NCBI GenBank assembly: GCA_946635125.1
Contig: CAMPBB010000045.1
Location: 1 to 5,251 of the forward strand
Source of the DNA: an uncultured Clostridia bacterium
Lineage (GTDB): Bacteria; Bacillota; Clostridia; Christensenellales; UBA1242
Direction: 5' to 3'
Length of the DNA stretch: 5,251 nucleotides
The number at the start of each line of letters is the position of its first letter. The first letter of the stretch is position 1. Position numbers and translations under genes: made by a program. A model generated the notes under the pieces. That model ran no database searches, was not told the DNA's origin, and worked only from the letters and a program-made list of their open reading frames with translations. This document shows positions 1 through 4,724 of this stretch, piece after piece.

Positions 1-267
1 TAAAAAAGAGGAAGTTTTGTTTGAGAGCCACATCTTTCCTTTTTTAAAAAGGCTGTTTGGTTTCACTTCAAGTTCAAGTTCTTTTGCCAAATCCTTTGTT
101 TTTTGAGTGATTTCAATTAGTTTTTTCTTTTGCTCACGAATTGTGTTTTCAAGTTCTGTGCTGTTAACTTCTGGCAAAACATAGTTTATTGCTGTGATGC
201 TGATTTCGCTGTTATGTAAAACGCTTTGAAGTAAGTCTGTGTCTGGTCTTTTTTCTGTGTTACTCAT
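1..267 (-). CDS. Partial conserved hypothetical protein, possibly ferritin-like (DUF2383-type); N-terminal 89 residues only
   Basis: An open frame with no stop runs from an ATG at 267-265 to the left edge, giving 89 residues with the C-terminus outside the window. A good Shine-Dalgarno (AGGAG on the minus strand, about 8 nt upstream of the ATG) supports this start. The visible part begins MSNTEKRPDTDLLQ, then LLQSVLHNSEISITAINYVL and PEV, followed by a charged, helix-prone stretch rich in Lys and Glu (about residues 35-68) and a basic patch FKKGKMW near residues 72-78. There is no signal peptide or membrane segment. The layout (short N-terminus, LL..V..N, a hydrophobic I..VLPEV segment, long amphipathic helices) resembles a widespread clostridial family of about 140-150 residues with a ferritin-like four-helix fold. 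That assignment is from memory of the family and is tentative. The gene is divergent from rplU and probably unrelated to it in function. Confidence 0.7.
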   Translation of the reverse strand, partial: MSNTEKRPDTDLLQSVLHNSEISITAINYVLPEVNSTELENTIREQKKKLIEITQKTKDLAKELELEVKPNSLFKKGKMWLSNKTSSFL

Positions 268-332
268 TTTTAATCTCCTTTTTTGTTAGTTTGCTCGCAA
301 AACAACAAAATATTCATATTTTAAATTTTCTA

Positions 333-361
333 TTGCAAATTTATTTTTTTTATGTTATAAT
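333..361 (+). promoter_or_regulatory. Sigma-A-type promoter of the rplU operon (extended -10)
   Basis: TTGCAA at 333-338 and a perfect TATAAT at 356-361 are separated by exactly 17 nt. A TG at 353-354 makes this an extended -10 promoter (TGTTATAAT). The predicted transcription start is near 368, about 86 nt before the rplU ATG. It is the best promoter match in the window, as expected for a ribosomal protein operon. Confidence 0.8.
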
Positions 362-367
362 ATGCTC

Positions 368-453
368 GTTATCCGCATAAATCTGGCACAAAATGTTTGC
401 TGAAACACTGCAAAAGCCTAAATTTAGCGAGATTGGAGAGAGGAGGTTAAAAA
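368..453 (+). promoter_or_regulatory. Candidate structured 5' leader of rplU (L21-leader-like)
   Basis: The predicted untranslated leader contains pairing potential. GGC 385-387 can pair with GCC 416-418, enclosing a hairpin TGTTT (394-398)/AAACA (403-407) with a GCTG loop. A competing stem TTTGC (396-400)/GCAAA (410-414) uses overlapping bases, so the two are mutually exclusive. CTCGTTA 365-371 could pair with TAGCGAG 425-431, but the first three bases lie upstream of the predicted start, so this stem is uncertain. Low-GC Gram-positive rplU-ysxB-rpmA mRNAs are known to carry an L21 leader thought to mediate autoregulation. Membership here is inferred from position and folding potential, not from a covariance match. 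A strong AGGAGGT at 441-447 precedes the ATG by about 6 nt. Confidence 0.45.
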
Positions 454-762
454 ATGTACGCAATAATTAAAACTGGTGGAAAGCAATACAAAGTTCAAGT
501 TGGTGATGTTTTGGATGTTGAGAAACTTGAAGTTGAAGCCAAAAAGAAAGTTGAATTTGCTCCACTTATGATAAGCGACGAAAAAGGAGCTCAAGTTGGA
601 ACTCCAGAAGTTGCAGGAGTGAAAGTTGTTGCCGAAGTTGTTGAACACGGAAAGGGTGATAAGTTAAACATTTTTGTTTACAAGAAAAAGAACACTCACC
701 ACAAAGCGCAAGGACATCGTCAACCATACACAAAAATTAAAATTGTTTCAATTGGTAAGTAA
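454..762 (+). CDS. rplU: 50S ribosomal protein L21
   Basis: This 102-residue protein has the usual length for bacterial L21, a 23S rRNA-binding protein of the large subunit. It opens MYAIIKTGGKQYKVQVGD, the classic L21 N-terminus. It carries the C-terminal signature with YKKKN (residues about 76-80) and GHRQPYTKIKI (about 87-97), a basic rRNA-contacting region. The start is fixed by a near-perfect Shine-Dalgarno AGGAGGT at 441-447. It is the first gene of the operon, with the prp start only 2 nt after its TAA stop. Transcription is probably driven by the promoter at 333-361 and may be controlled through the structured leader. No anomaly is seen, and the identification is secure. Confidence 0.98.
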   Translation: MYAIIKTGGKQYKVQVGDVLDVEKLEVEAKKKVEFAPLMISDEKGAQVGTPEVAGVKVVAEVVEHGKGDKLNIFVYKKKNTHHKAQGHRQPYTKIKIVSIGK

Positions 763-764
763 TT

Positions 765-1103
765 ATGACAAAGATAACAATTAAGAAAAATCAAGATAAC
801 ATTTTGTCTGTTGTGTGTGACGGGCACACCGGTTATGGAGTTGAAGGCGAAGACATTGTTTGCAGTGCTATTTCAAGCATTGTGCAAACAGCTGCTCTTG
901 GCATTATGATGGTGGCTTTTGTTAACGCAGAAATTAAAAGAGATGACAAAAATGCTTATTTTGAAATTATTCTTCCAAAAAAATTAAGTGATGAGCAAAT
1001 GCATGATTGCCAAGTAATTTTGAAAACCATGCTTTGCGGAATTAGTGATTTGAGAGAAGAATATAGTGATTTTATTGAATTGGAGGTGCAAAATGTTTAT
1101 TAA
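765..1103 (+). CDS. prp: Ribosomal-processing cysteine protease Prp (YsxB family)
   Basis: This 112-residue protein is the cysteine protease that removes the N-terminal extension of L27 in Firmicutes and relatives. The family motif GH...GxDIVC is visible: DGH at residues 19-21 and [10 protein letters not shown] at 28-37. His21 and Cys33 are 12 residues apart, the spacing of the catalytic dyad described for the Staphylococcus aureus enzyme (His22/Cys34). The gene lies between rplU and rpmA, the conserved position for this family. No strong Shine-Dalgarno precedes the ATG (the upstream bases are the end of rplU), so translation is probably coupled to rplU across the 2-nt gap. Its last 11 bases overlap the rpmA start. 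Motif, length and context agree. Confidence 0.95.
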   Translation: MTKITIKKNQDNILSVVCDGHTGYGVEGEDIVCSAISSIVQTAALGIMMVAFVNAEIKRDDKNAYFEIILPKKLSDEQMHDCQVILKTMLCGISDLREEYSDFIELEVQNVY

Positions 1104-1377
1104 CATTCAATTGTTTGCCCACAAGAAAGGACAAGGTAGTTCAAAAAACGGTCGTGACAGCATTTCAAAGCGCTTAGGAATAAAAAGAAGTGATATGACT
1201 TTTGTTAACGCAGGAGAAATCTTGGTTAGACAAAAAGGAACAAAATATCACCCAGGCAACAATGTTGGACTCGGTAAAGACTACACACTTTATGCCCTAA
1301 TTAGTGGACAAGTTAAGTTCGAAAGAGCAAAAAACGACAAGAAAGTTGTTAGCGTTTACGCAAAAGAAGAAAAATAA
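1093..1377 (+). CDS. rpmA: 50S ribosomal protein L27, Prp-processed precursor
   Basis: This 94-residue L27 precursor begins [20 protein letters not shown]. The first eight residues form the hydrophobic extension (INIQLF) cleaved by Prp in Firmicutes; by analogy with S. aureus L27 the cut falls between Phe8 and Ala9, giving a mature N-terminus AHKKG. In known L27 this terminus reaches toward the peptidyl transferase centre. The body carries NGRDS (residues 19-23), RLGIKR and [11 protein letters not shown], all typical of the family. An in-frame ATG exists at 1066, but the start at 1093 is chosen because GGAGG at 1082-1086 sits 6 nt upstream and the resulting extension matches the family. The gene overlaps the end of prp by 11 nt, which suggests translational coupling of protease and substrate. 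Confidence 0.97.
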   Translation: MFINIQLFAHKKGQGSSKNGRDSISKRLGIKRSDMTFVNAGEILVRQKGTKYHPGNNVGLGKDYTLYALISGQVKFERAKNDKKVVSVYAKEEK

Positions 1378-1404
1378 GAAAAGAGTTTTAAAAACTCTTT
1401 TTTC
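1378..1404 (+). terminator. Rho-independent terminator after rpmA
   Basis: AAGAGTTTT and AAAACTCTT form an inverted repeat immediately after the rpmA stop, followed by a run of T. The innermost A-T pairs must open to form a loop, so the effective stem is short and AT-rich. The same 25-bp unit recurs at 3180-3204 after the XRE gene. Confidence 0.8.
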
Positions 1405-1410
1405 TTTTGT

Positions 1411-1438
1411 TTGAATATTTTTTGTTTTGTGGTAAAAT
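1411..1438 (+). promoter_or_regulatory. Probable promoter of the flavin reductase-like gene
   Basis: TTGAAT at 1411-1416 and TAAAAT at 1433-1438 are 16 nt apart, with TG at 1430-1431 giving an extended -10 (TGGTAAAAT). Two perfect TATAAT hexamers follow at 1438-1443 and 1443-1448, but they lack a good -35 and would place the transcription start at or inside the Shine-Dalgarno (1452-1457). Confidence 0.55.
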
Positions 1439-1465
1439 ATAATATAATTTTAGGGGGATTAGAAA

Positions 1466-1939
1466 ATGAAAGAAATAGTAAAAAATTTGTGCGATAAATT
1501 AAATAGTGAGTGGGCACTGCTCACAGCAGGAGACGAAAAGGGCTTTAACAGCATGACAATCTCTTGGGGGAGTTTTGGAGTTTTGTGGTTTAAAAACACC
1601 GTAACAGTTTATGTTAGACCAGAGCGTTACACCTTGGAATTTTTGAAAAAACAAAAATATTTTACAGTTAGTTTTTATGATGAAAGCCATAAAAAAGACT
1701 TGCAAATATTGGGAACAAAAACTGGGCGTGGCACAAACAAAATGCAAGAAGTTTCACTCACACCAAAGTTTTTGGGTGATGGCGTTACATTTAATGAAGC
1801 CAAACAAACTTTTGTTTGCAAAAAACTTTACATGGGACAGTTTGATTTAAATAGCGTTGACCCAGAAGTTAAGAAAAAGATTTACGAGGGGCAACAAGGT
1901 CACTTTGTTTTCATTGGGGAAATAGAAAAGGTTATATAG
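1466..1939 (+). CDS. Flavin reductase-like domain protein (FMN-binding split-barrel)
   Basis: This 157-residue soluble protein matches the flavin reductase-like family, which binds FMN in a split beta-barrel; members reduce flavins with NAD(P)H or act as uncharacterised flavoproteins. Visible features are WALLTAGD (residues 16-23), NSMTISWGSFGVLW (28-41), a VRPERYTLEFL segment (50-60), FTVSFYDE (66-73) and LGTKTGRGTNK (82-92). The N-S/A-M-T-x-S-W-G block and the RP-x-R-Y-T block are characteristic of the short clostridial and bacteroidal members. There is no membrane segment or signal peptide. The start follows an AGGGGG Shine-Dalgarno at 1452-1457, a G-rich variant with 8 nt spacing. The gene stands alone between two terminators and gives no pathway context, so the substrate cannot be assigned. 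It ends in TAG, whereas the other complete genes here end in TAA. Confidence 0.88.
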   Translation: MKEIVKNLCDKLNSEWALLTAGDEKGFNSMTISWGSFGVLWFKNTVTVYVRPERYTLEFLKKQKYFTVSFYDESHKKDLQILGTKTGRGTNKMQEVSLTPKFLGDGVTFNEAKQTFVCKKLYMGQFDLNSVDPEVKKKIYEGQQGHFVFIGEIEKVI

Positions 1940-1982
1940 TGGGTTTGCAAAAAAAAGATATTAAAAAACAAAGAAAAACATT

Positions 1983-2010
1983 AAAAAAGACTGAATTTTC
2001 AGTCTTTTTT
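1983..2010. terminator. Bidirectional terminator between convergent genes
   Basis: GACTGAA (1989-1995) pairs with TTCAGTC (1998-2004), flanked by six A on the left and six T on the right, so the hairpin has a U-tract on either strand. It lies between the convergent flavin reductase-like and SHOCT genes and can terminate both. The minus-strand gene stops at 2013, only 2 nt away. Confidence 0.88.
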
Positions 2011-2012
2011 GT

Positions 2013-2726
2013 TTAATTTGAATTTAAAATTTTTAAAATCTCTTCTTTATATTCTTTTGCTGTTAAAACCCCATCTTCTTTTAATGTTTTTAGGGCTTCA
2101 AGTTTTTGGTTGATGGAAGTTTTTGTTACTGTTTTCATTTTTTTTGTTGAAGTTTGTTTTATTTTAAATATGTTGTTGCCATCTTTAAAGTAACCAATCA
2201 TTATTAGGACAACAACTGAAAGAATTGTTAGCACTCTTAAAACTGAAAACACAATTGCACTTGTGTTAGATGGTTGAGCTATTGCAATATAAACTATGCA
2301 AGAAATGAAATGTGCTAACAGTAAGCCAATGTTTGTAAGAACGCAAGCGTCACTTTTTTTATTTATGTTATTATTTAATGTTTTAACATGTAAAATAATT
2401 AAAGATATTATAGAACTTATGCCGAAAATAGAAACAAAAATAAGACTAATAACAACAGAGGTCGGCATAATTGATGGCAAAGTCCAATATATCCCTTCAG
2501 ATGCCAGGGTTTCAAAATATGATTTAAGGAATGATTCAATTGACCTTATTGTTGATAATTCCTCAATGACAGTGATTGGTTGTATTATGTTTAAAGTTAT
2601 AACAACAATTCCAAGCATTGTTGCGATTAAAAAAATAACATTAGGTTTATTTGGGAATTTTTGATTATTTGTTAATTCTTCTTGTGTTGGGGGTTTTATG
2701 TCTTCCTTTTTTTCTGTGTTGTTCAT
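2013..2726 (-). CDS. Four-helix membrane protein with C-terminal SHOCT domain, function unknown
   Basis: This 237-residue protein has a hydrophilic N-terminus (1-29, rich in Lys, Glu, Asn, Pro). Four predicted membrane segments follow at about 30-49, 88-113, 130-150 and 157-179, and then a basic linker (181-205). The C-terminal helical pair at about 206-233 reads KLEALKTLKEDGVLTAKEY and matches the SHOCT pattern (a short C-terminal domain with a central G-V-[LI]-T turn between two charged helices). The loop between helices 2 and 3 is basic (HVKTLNNNINKK), so by the positive-inside rule both termini are probably cytoplasmic, with the 50-87 loop outside. The start has a good AGGAG Shine-Dalgarno 6 nt upstream. 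SHOCT domains are usually linked to oligomerisation or membrane association, and no reaction can be inferred. The gene is divergent from the XRE regulator, which may control it. Confidence 0.85.
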   Translation of the reverse strand: MNNTEKKEDIKPPTQEELTNNQKFPNKPNVIFLIATMLGIVVITLNIIQPITVIEELSTIRSIESFLKSYFETLASEGIYWTLPSIMPTSVVISLIFVSIFGISSIISLIILHVKTLNNNINKKSDACVLTNIGLLLAHFISCIVYIAIAQPSNTSAIVFSVLRVLTILSVVVLIMIGYFKDGNNIFKIKQTSTKKMKTVTKTSINQKLEALKTLKEDGVLTAKEYKEEILKILNSN

Positions 2727-2813
2727 TTTGTTCTCCTTTTTTTATATTAGTCAAAAGTAAAAATAGGAACAATCATTTTAAAAATAATGTTTTATTATTG
2801 CGTTAATACTATT

Positions 2814-2836
2814 GACCAATTTATACTACCTATTAT
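2814..2836. repeat. Direct repeat copy 1, candidate operator
   Basis: This 23-bp element begins GACCAATTTAT and ends TATTAT. It matches the copy at 2867-2889 at 20 of 23 positions. It covers the -10 and predicted transcription start of the SHOCT gene. On the plus strand it also includes most of a promoter-like pair, TTGACC (2812-2817) and TATAAC (2834-2839), spaced 16 nt. Confidence 0.6.
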
Positions 2837-2859
2837 AACATAAAATAACAAAAAATCAA
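2832..2859 (-). promoter_or_regulatory. Promoter of the SHOCT membrane protein gene
   Basis: On the minus strand a perfect TATAAT (2837-2832) is preceded by TG in the extended -10 position (TGTTATAAT) and by TTGATT (2859-2854) at 16 nt spacing. The predicted start is near 2825, giving a leader of about 99 nt. The -10 lies inside the direct repeat at 2814-2836, so a protein bound there should block this promoter. Confidence 0.65.
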
Positions 2860-2864
2860 GCATT

Positions 2865-2892
2865 TCGACCAATTTATGTTACATATTATGAT
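2865..2892 (+). promoter_or_regulatory. Possible promoter of the XRE regulator
   Basis: TCGACC (2865-2870) and TATGAT (2887-2892) are separated by 16 nt, which would start transcription near 2899. The -35 is imperfect. An alternative is TTGACC (2812-2817) with TATAAC (2834-2839), also 16 nt apart. Each candidate overlaps one of the two direct repeats, which would fit autoregulation. Confidence 0.35.
2867..2889. repeat. Direct repeat copy 2, candidate operator
   Basis: This is the second copy of the 23-bp element, 53 bp (about five helical turns) from copy 1. It contains a perfect 11-bp dyad TATGTTACATA (2875-2885) that is degraded in copy 1. It overlaps a promoter-like pair for the XRE gene, TCGACC (2865-2870) and TATGAT (2887-2892), spaced 16 nt. 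Confidence 0.6.
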
Positions 2893-2906
2893 TTGTGCGT
2901 ATGATA

Positions 2907-2920
2907 AACTATACATAGTT
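2907..2920. promoter_or_regulatory. Perfect inverted repeat upstream of the XRE gene, candidate operator
   Basis: AACTAT (2907-2912) and ATAGTT (2915-2920) form a perfect 6-bp dyad around AC, ending 5 nt before the GGGAG Shine-Dalgarno (2926-2930). The size and position suit the binding site of a small dimeric XRE repressor acting on its own gene. A six-pair AU-rich mRNA stem with a 2-nt loop would be unstable, so a DNA site is more likely than an RNA hairpin. Confidence 0.4.
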
Positions 2921-2938
2921 AATTTGGGAGATGTTTTT

Positions 2939-3181
2939 ATGACATTAAATCAAGCATTTGCCATAAGAGTTCGGCAAATTTTAAAAGAAAAAAAGATGAC
3001 GCAATATAGGCTTGAACAAAACACTGGAATTTATCACAGCACAATGACTTCAATTTTGGGTAATAAAACAAAAGCTTCAAACTTTAAAAATATTGCACTC
3101 ATCATTCGTGAACTTGGAGTTAGTGTTCAAGAGTTTTTTAATAGTGATATTTTTAATTTTGAAAATTTGGATATAGATTAA
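2939..3181 (+). CDS. XRE-family helix-turn-helix transcriptional regulator
   Basis: This 80-residue, single-domain DNA-binding protein begins MTLNQAFAIRVRQILKEKKM. The helix-turn-helix spans about residues 8-63: MTQYRLEQNTGI (20-31) holds helix 2 and the turn, and YHSTMTSILGNKTK (32-45) is the recognition helix region, followed by IALIIRELGVSVQEFF. The C-terminal tail NFENLDID is typical of a common clostridial group of short XRE proteins. There is no sensor or protease domain. An in-frame ATG at 2876 would add 21 residues, but 2939 is chosen because GGGAG (2926-2930) sits 8 nt upstream, the domain begins there, and the extension would run through the putative operators. The gene is divergent from the SHOCT membrane gene and may regulate both itself and that gene; this is inference from the repeats. 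A terminator follows directly. Confidence 0.9.
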   Translation: MTLNQAFAIRVRQILKEKKMTQYRLEQNTGIYHSTMTSILGNKTKASNFKNIALIIRELGVSVQEFFNSDIFNFENLDID

Positions 3182-3204
3182 AAGAGTTTTAAAAACTCTT
3201 TTTT
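3180..3204 (+). terminator. Rho-independent terminator after the XRE gene
   Basis: AAGAGTTTT and AAAACTCTT form an AT-rich hairpin followed by a T-run, overlapping the last bases of the XRE stop codon. The 25-bp unit is identical to the terminator after rpmA. Confidence 0.8.
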
Positions 3205-3239
3205 GTTTGATTTTTTAAAATAATTATTATATTTTTTGT

Positions 3240-3268
3240 TTGCTTAGATATCATTTTTGTTATATAAT
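3240..3268 (+). promoter_or_regulatory. Promoter of the M18 aminopeptidase gene
   Basis: TTGCTT (3240-3245) and a perfect TATAAT (3263-3268) are separated by 17 nt, placing the start near 3275. A G-rich Shine-Dalgarno AAGGGGG (3284-3290) follows, 7 nt before the ATG. Confidence 0.65.
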
Positions 3269-3297
3269 TTTAGTAGAATTATTAAGGGGGCAAAATT

Positions 3298-4659
3298 ATG
3301 AAAACGAATTTATGGGAAAATTATAAAGACAAAAAAGAAGTTTTTGATTTTTGTGAAAACTATCGTGAGTTTTTGTCTAACAACAAAACAGAAAGAGAGT
3401 GCACAAAGTTTGCAATTGCTGTGGCACAAAAAAATGGGTTTAAAGAATTAAACACGCTTATAAAAGAAAACAAAAAGTTAAAAGCTGGCGACAAAGTTTA
3501 TGCTGTGAACATGGATAAGTCTATTGCTTTATTTATTATTGGAACTGAGCCTTTTGAAAGTGGAATTAACATTGTTGGAGCACACATTGATTCTCCAAGG
3601 TTAGACCTTAAAGCAAAACCACTTTATGAATCACAAGGTTTTTGTATGCTTGACACACACTATTATGGTGGAATAAAAAAATATCAATGGATGGCAAGTC
3701 CACTTGCTCTTCATGGAGTTGTTGTTAAAAAAGATGGAACAAAAATTGACTTTGTTGTTGGTGAAGATGATGATGCTGTTGTGGGAATATCAGACCTTCT
3801 TCCACACCTTGAAAAAGGACCAGAGAAAAAAGCCGAGTTTAGTGGAGAGGACCTTAACATTATTGCTGGAAACATTGCAAAAACAGATGCGAAAGAAAAT
3901 CAGTTCAAGGCATTTATTTTGGATATTTTAAAAGAAAAAGGCATTGAAGAAGAAGATTTTTTCTCTGCAGAAATTGAAGCTGTTCCAGCTGGCAAGGCAA
4001 GAAATTTTGGATTAGATAAGAGCATGATTATGGGTTACGGGCAAGACGATAGAGTTTGTGCCTACACTGGTCTTATGGCGTTAATGCAAATACAAAGCCC
4101 ACAAAAAACAGTTTGTAATTTGCTTGTTGACAAGGAAGAAATTGGAAGCGTTGGTGCAACAGGTATGCACAGCAAGTGGTTTGAAAACACTGTTGCAGAA
4201 GTTATGAACCTTTGTGGGCAATATTCTGAACTTTCTTTGAGAAGAACTTTAAACCATTCAAACATGCTTTCAAGTGATGTAACAGCAGCAGTTGACCCAA
4301 ACTTTACGGCAGCATTTAATCCAGCAACAGATGCACACTTTGCAAAGGGTATTAGTTTCAACAAGTTTACTGGTGCATATGGAAAAAGCGGAGCAAATGA
4401 CGCAAACCCTGAGTTTATTGCTGCCTTAAGAAACGAACTTGACAAACAAAAAGTTCCTTATCAAGCAAACGAGATGGGCAAGGTTGACCAAGGTGGTGGT
4501 GGAACAATTGCCTACATTATGGCAAAATTTGGAATGAATGTGATTGATGCTGGAGTTCCAGTTTTGAATATGCATGCAAGGTGGGAGATAACATCAAAAG
4601 TTGACATCTATGAAACATATAGAGCATATGTGGCTTTTTACGGCTTAAAAACAAAATAA
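3298..4659 (+). CDS. M18-family zinc aminopeptidase
   Basis: This 453-residue cytosolic metallopeptidase removes N-terminal amino acids from peptides using two metal ions. It has full family length. All expected metal-site and catalytic positions are visible: GAHIDSPR with His96 and Asp98, Asp250 in GQDDR as the bridging ligand, Glu280-Glu281 in DKEEIGS (general base and ligand), Asp345 in ATDAHFAKG, and His426 in NMHARWE. The order and spacing match M18 peptidases such as yeast aminopeptidase I and aspartyl aminopeptidase. The substrate preference (aspartyl, leucyl or other) cannot be read from the sequence. There is no signal peptide; M18 enzymes usually form large oligomers. The start is set by AAGGGGG at 3284-3290. 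The gene has its own promoter and terminator and appears monocistronic, probably in peptide turnover. No defect is seen. Confidence 0.96.
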   Translation: MKTNLWENYKDKKEVFDFCENYREFLSNNKTERECTKFAIAVAQKNGFKELNTLIKENKKLKAGDKVYAVNMDKSIALFIIGTEPFESGINIVGAHIDSPRLDLKAKPLYESQGFCMLDTHYYGGIKKYQWMASPLALHGVVVKKDGTKIDFVVGEDDDAVVGISDLLPHLEKGPEKKAEFSGEDLNIIAGNIAKTDAKENQFKAFILDILKEKGIEEEDFFSAEIEAVPAGKARNFGLDKSMIMGYGQDDRVCAYTGLMALMQIQSPQKTVCNLLVDKEEIGSVGATGMHSKWFENTVAEVMNLCGQYSELSLRRTLNHSNMLSSDVTAAVDPNFTAAFNPATDAHFAKGISFNKFTGAYGKSGANDANPEFIAALRNELDKQKVPYQANEMGKVDQGGGGTIAYIMAKFGMNVIDAGVPVLNMHARWEITSKVDIYETYRAYVAFYGLKTK

Positions 4660-4691
4660 TTTCATTTTTTTGAGTAATAATTTTGCAAAAT

Positions 4692-4723
4692 AAAAAAGAT
4701 TGACTGTTTTGTCAATCTTTTTT
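4692..4723. terminator. Bidirectional terminator between aminopeptidase and Nudix genes
   Basis: A perfect 13-bp inverted repeat pairs AAAAAAGATTGAC (4692-4704) with GTCAATCTTTTTT (4711-4723) around the loop TGTTTT. With A- and T-tracts on its two sides it can terminate both convergent genes. The Nudix stop codon is immediately adjacent. Confidence 0.92.
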
Positions 4724-4724
4724 G

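Noticed and set aside
310..338. Divergent promoter for the left-edge gene sharing the palindromic TTGCAA -35
   Set aside because: TTGCAA reads the same on both strands, but the best minus-strand -10 at proper spacing (GAATAT) matches only 3 of 6 consensus bases.
424..648. Minus-strand open frame opposite rplU (74 codons)
   Set aside because: It is antisense to the secure rplU gene, its composition (Phe/Asn/Ser-rich) reflects the complement of a Lys-rich gene, and it matches no family.
1066..1092. Nine-residue upstream extension of L27
   Set aside because: GGAGG at 1082-1086 serves the ATG at 1093, which gives exactly the Prp-cleavable extension known in the family.
1939..2016. Small basic frame starting with GTG overlapping the flavin reductase-like stop codon (about 25 codons)
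   Set aside because: It has no ribosome-binding site, consists mostly of Lys codons from A-tracts and runs through the terminator hairpin.
2296..2664. Plus-strand open frame of 122 codons inside the SHOCT gene
   Set aside because: The opposite strand carries a protein with coherent membrane topology, a SHOCT domain, a Shine-Dalgarno and a promoter; this frame has none of these.
2814..2889. Start of a CRISPR array
   Set aside because: There are only two imperfect copies, no adjacent cas genes, and a 30-bp AT-rich interval that contains a promoter.
2876..2938. 21-residue N-terminal extension of the XRE regulator from an upstream ATG
   Set aside because: It has no Shine-Dalgarno, lies across the direct repeat and dyad, and the domain plus a GGGAG site fit the ATG at 2939.
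4062..4445. Minus-strand open frame of 127 codons inside the aminopeptidase gene
   Set aside because: It is antisense to conserved catalytic motifs of the M18 enzyme and has no ribosome-binding site or family match.
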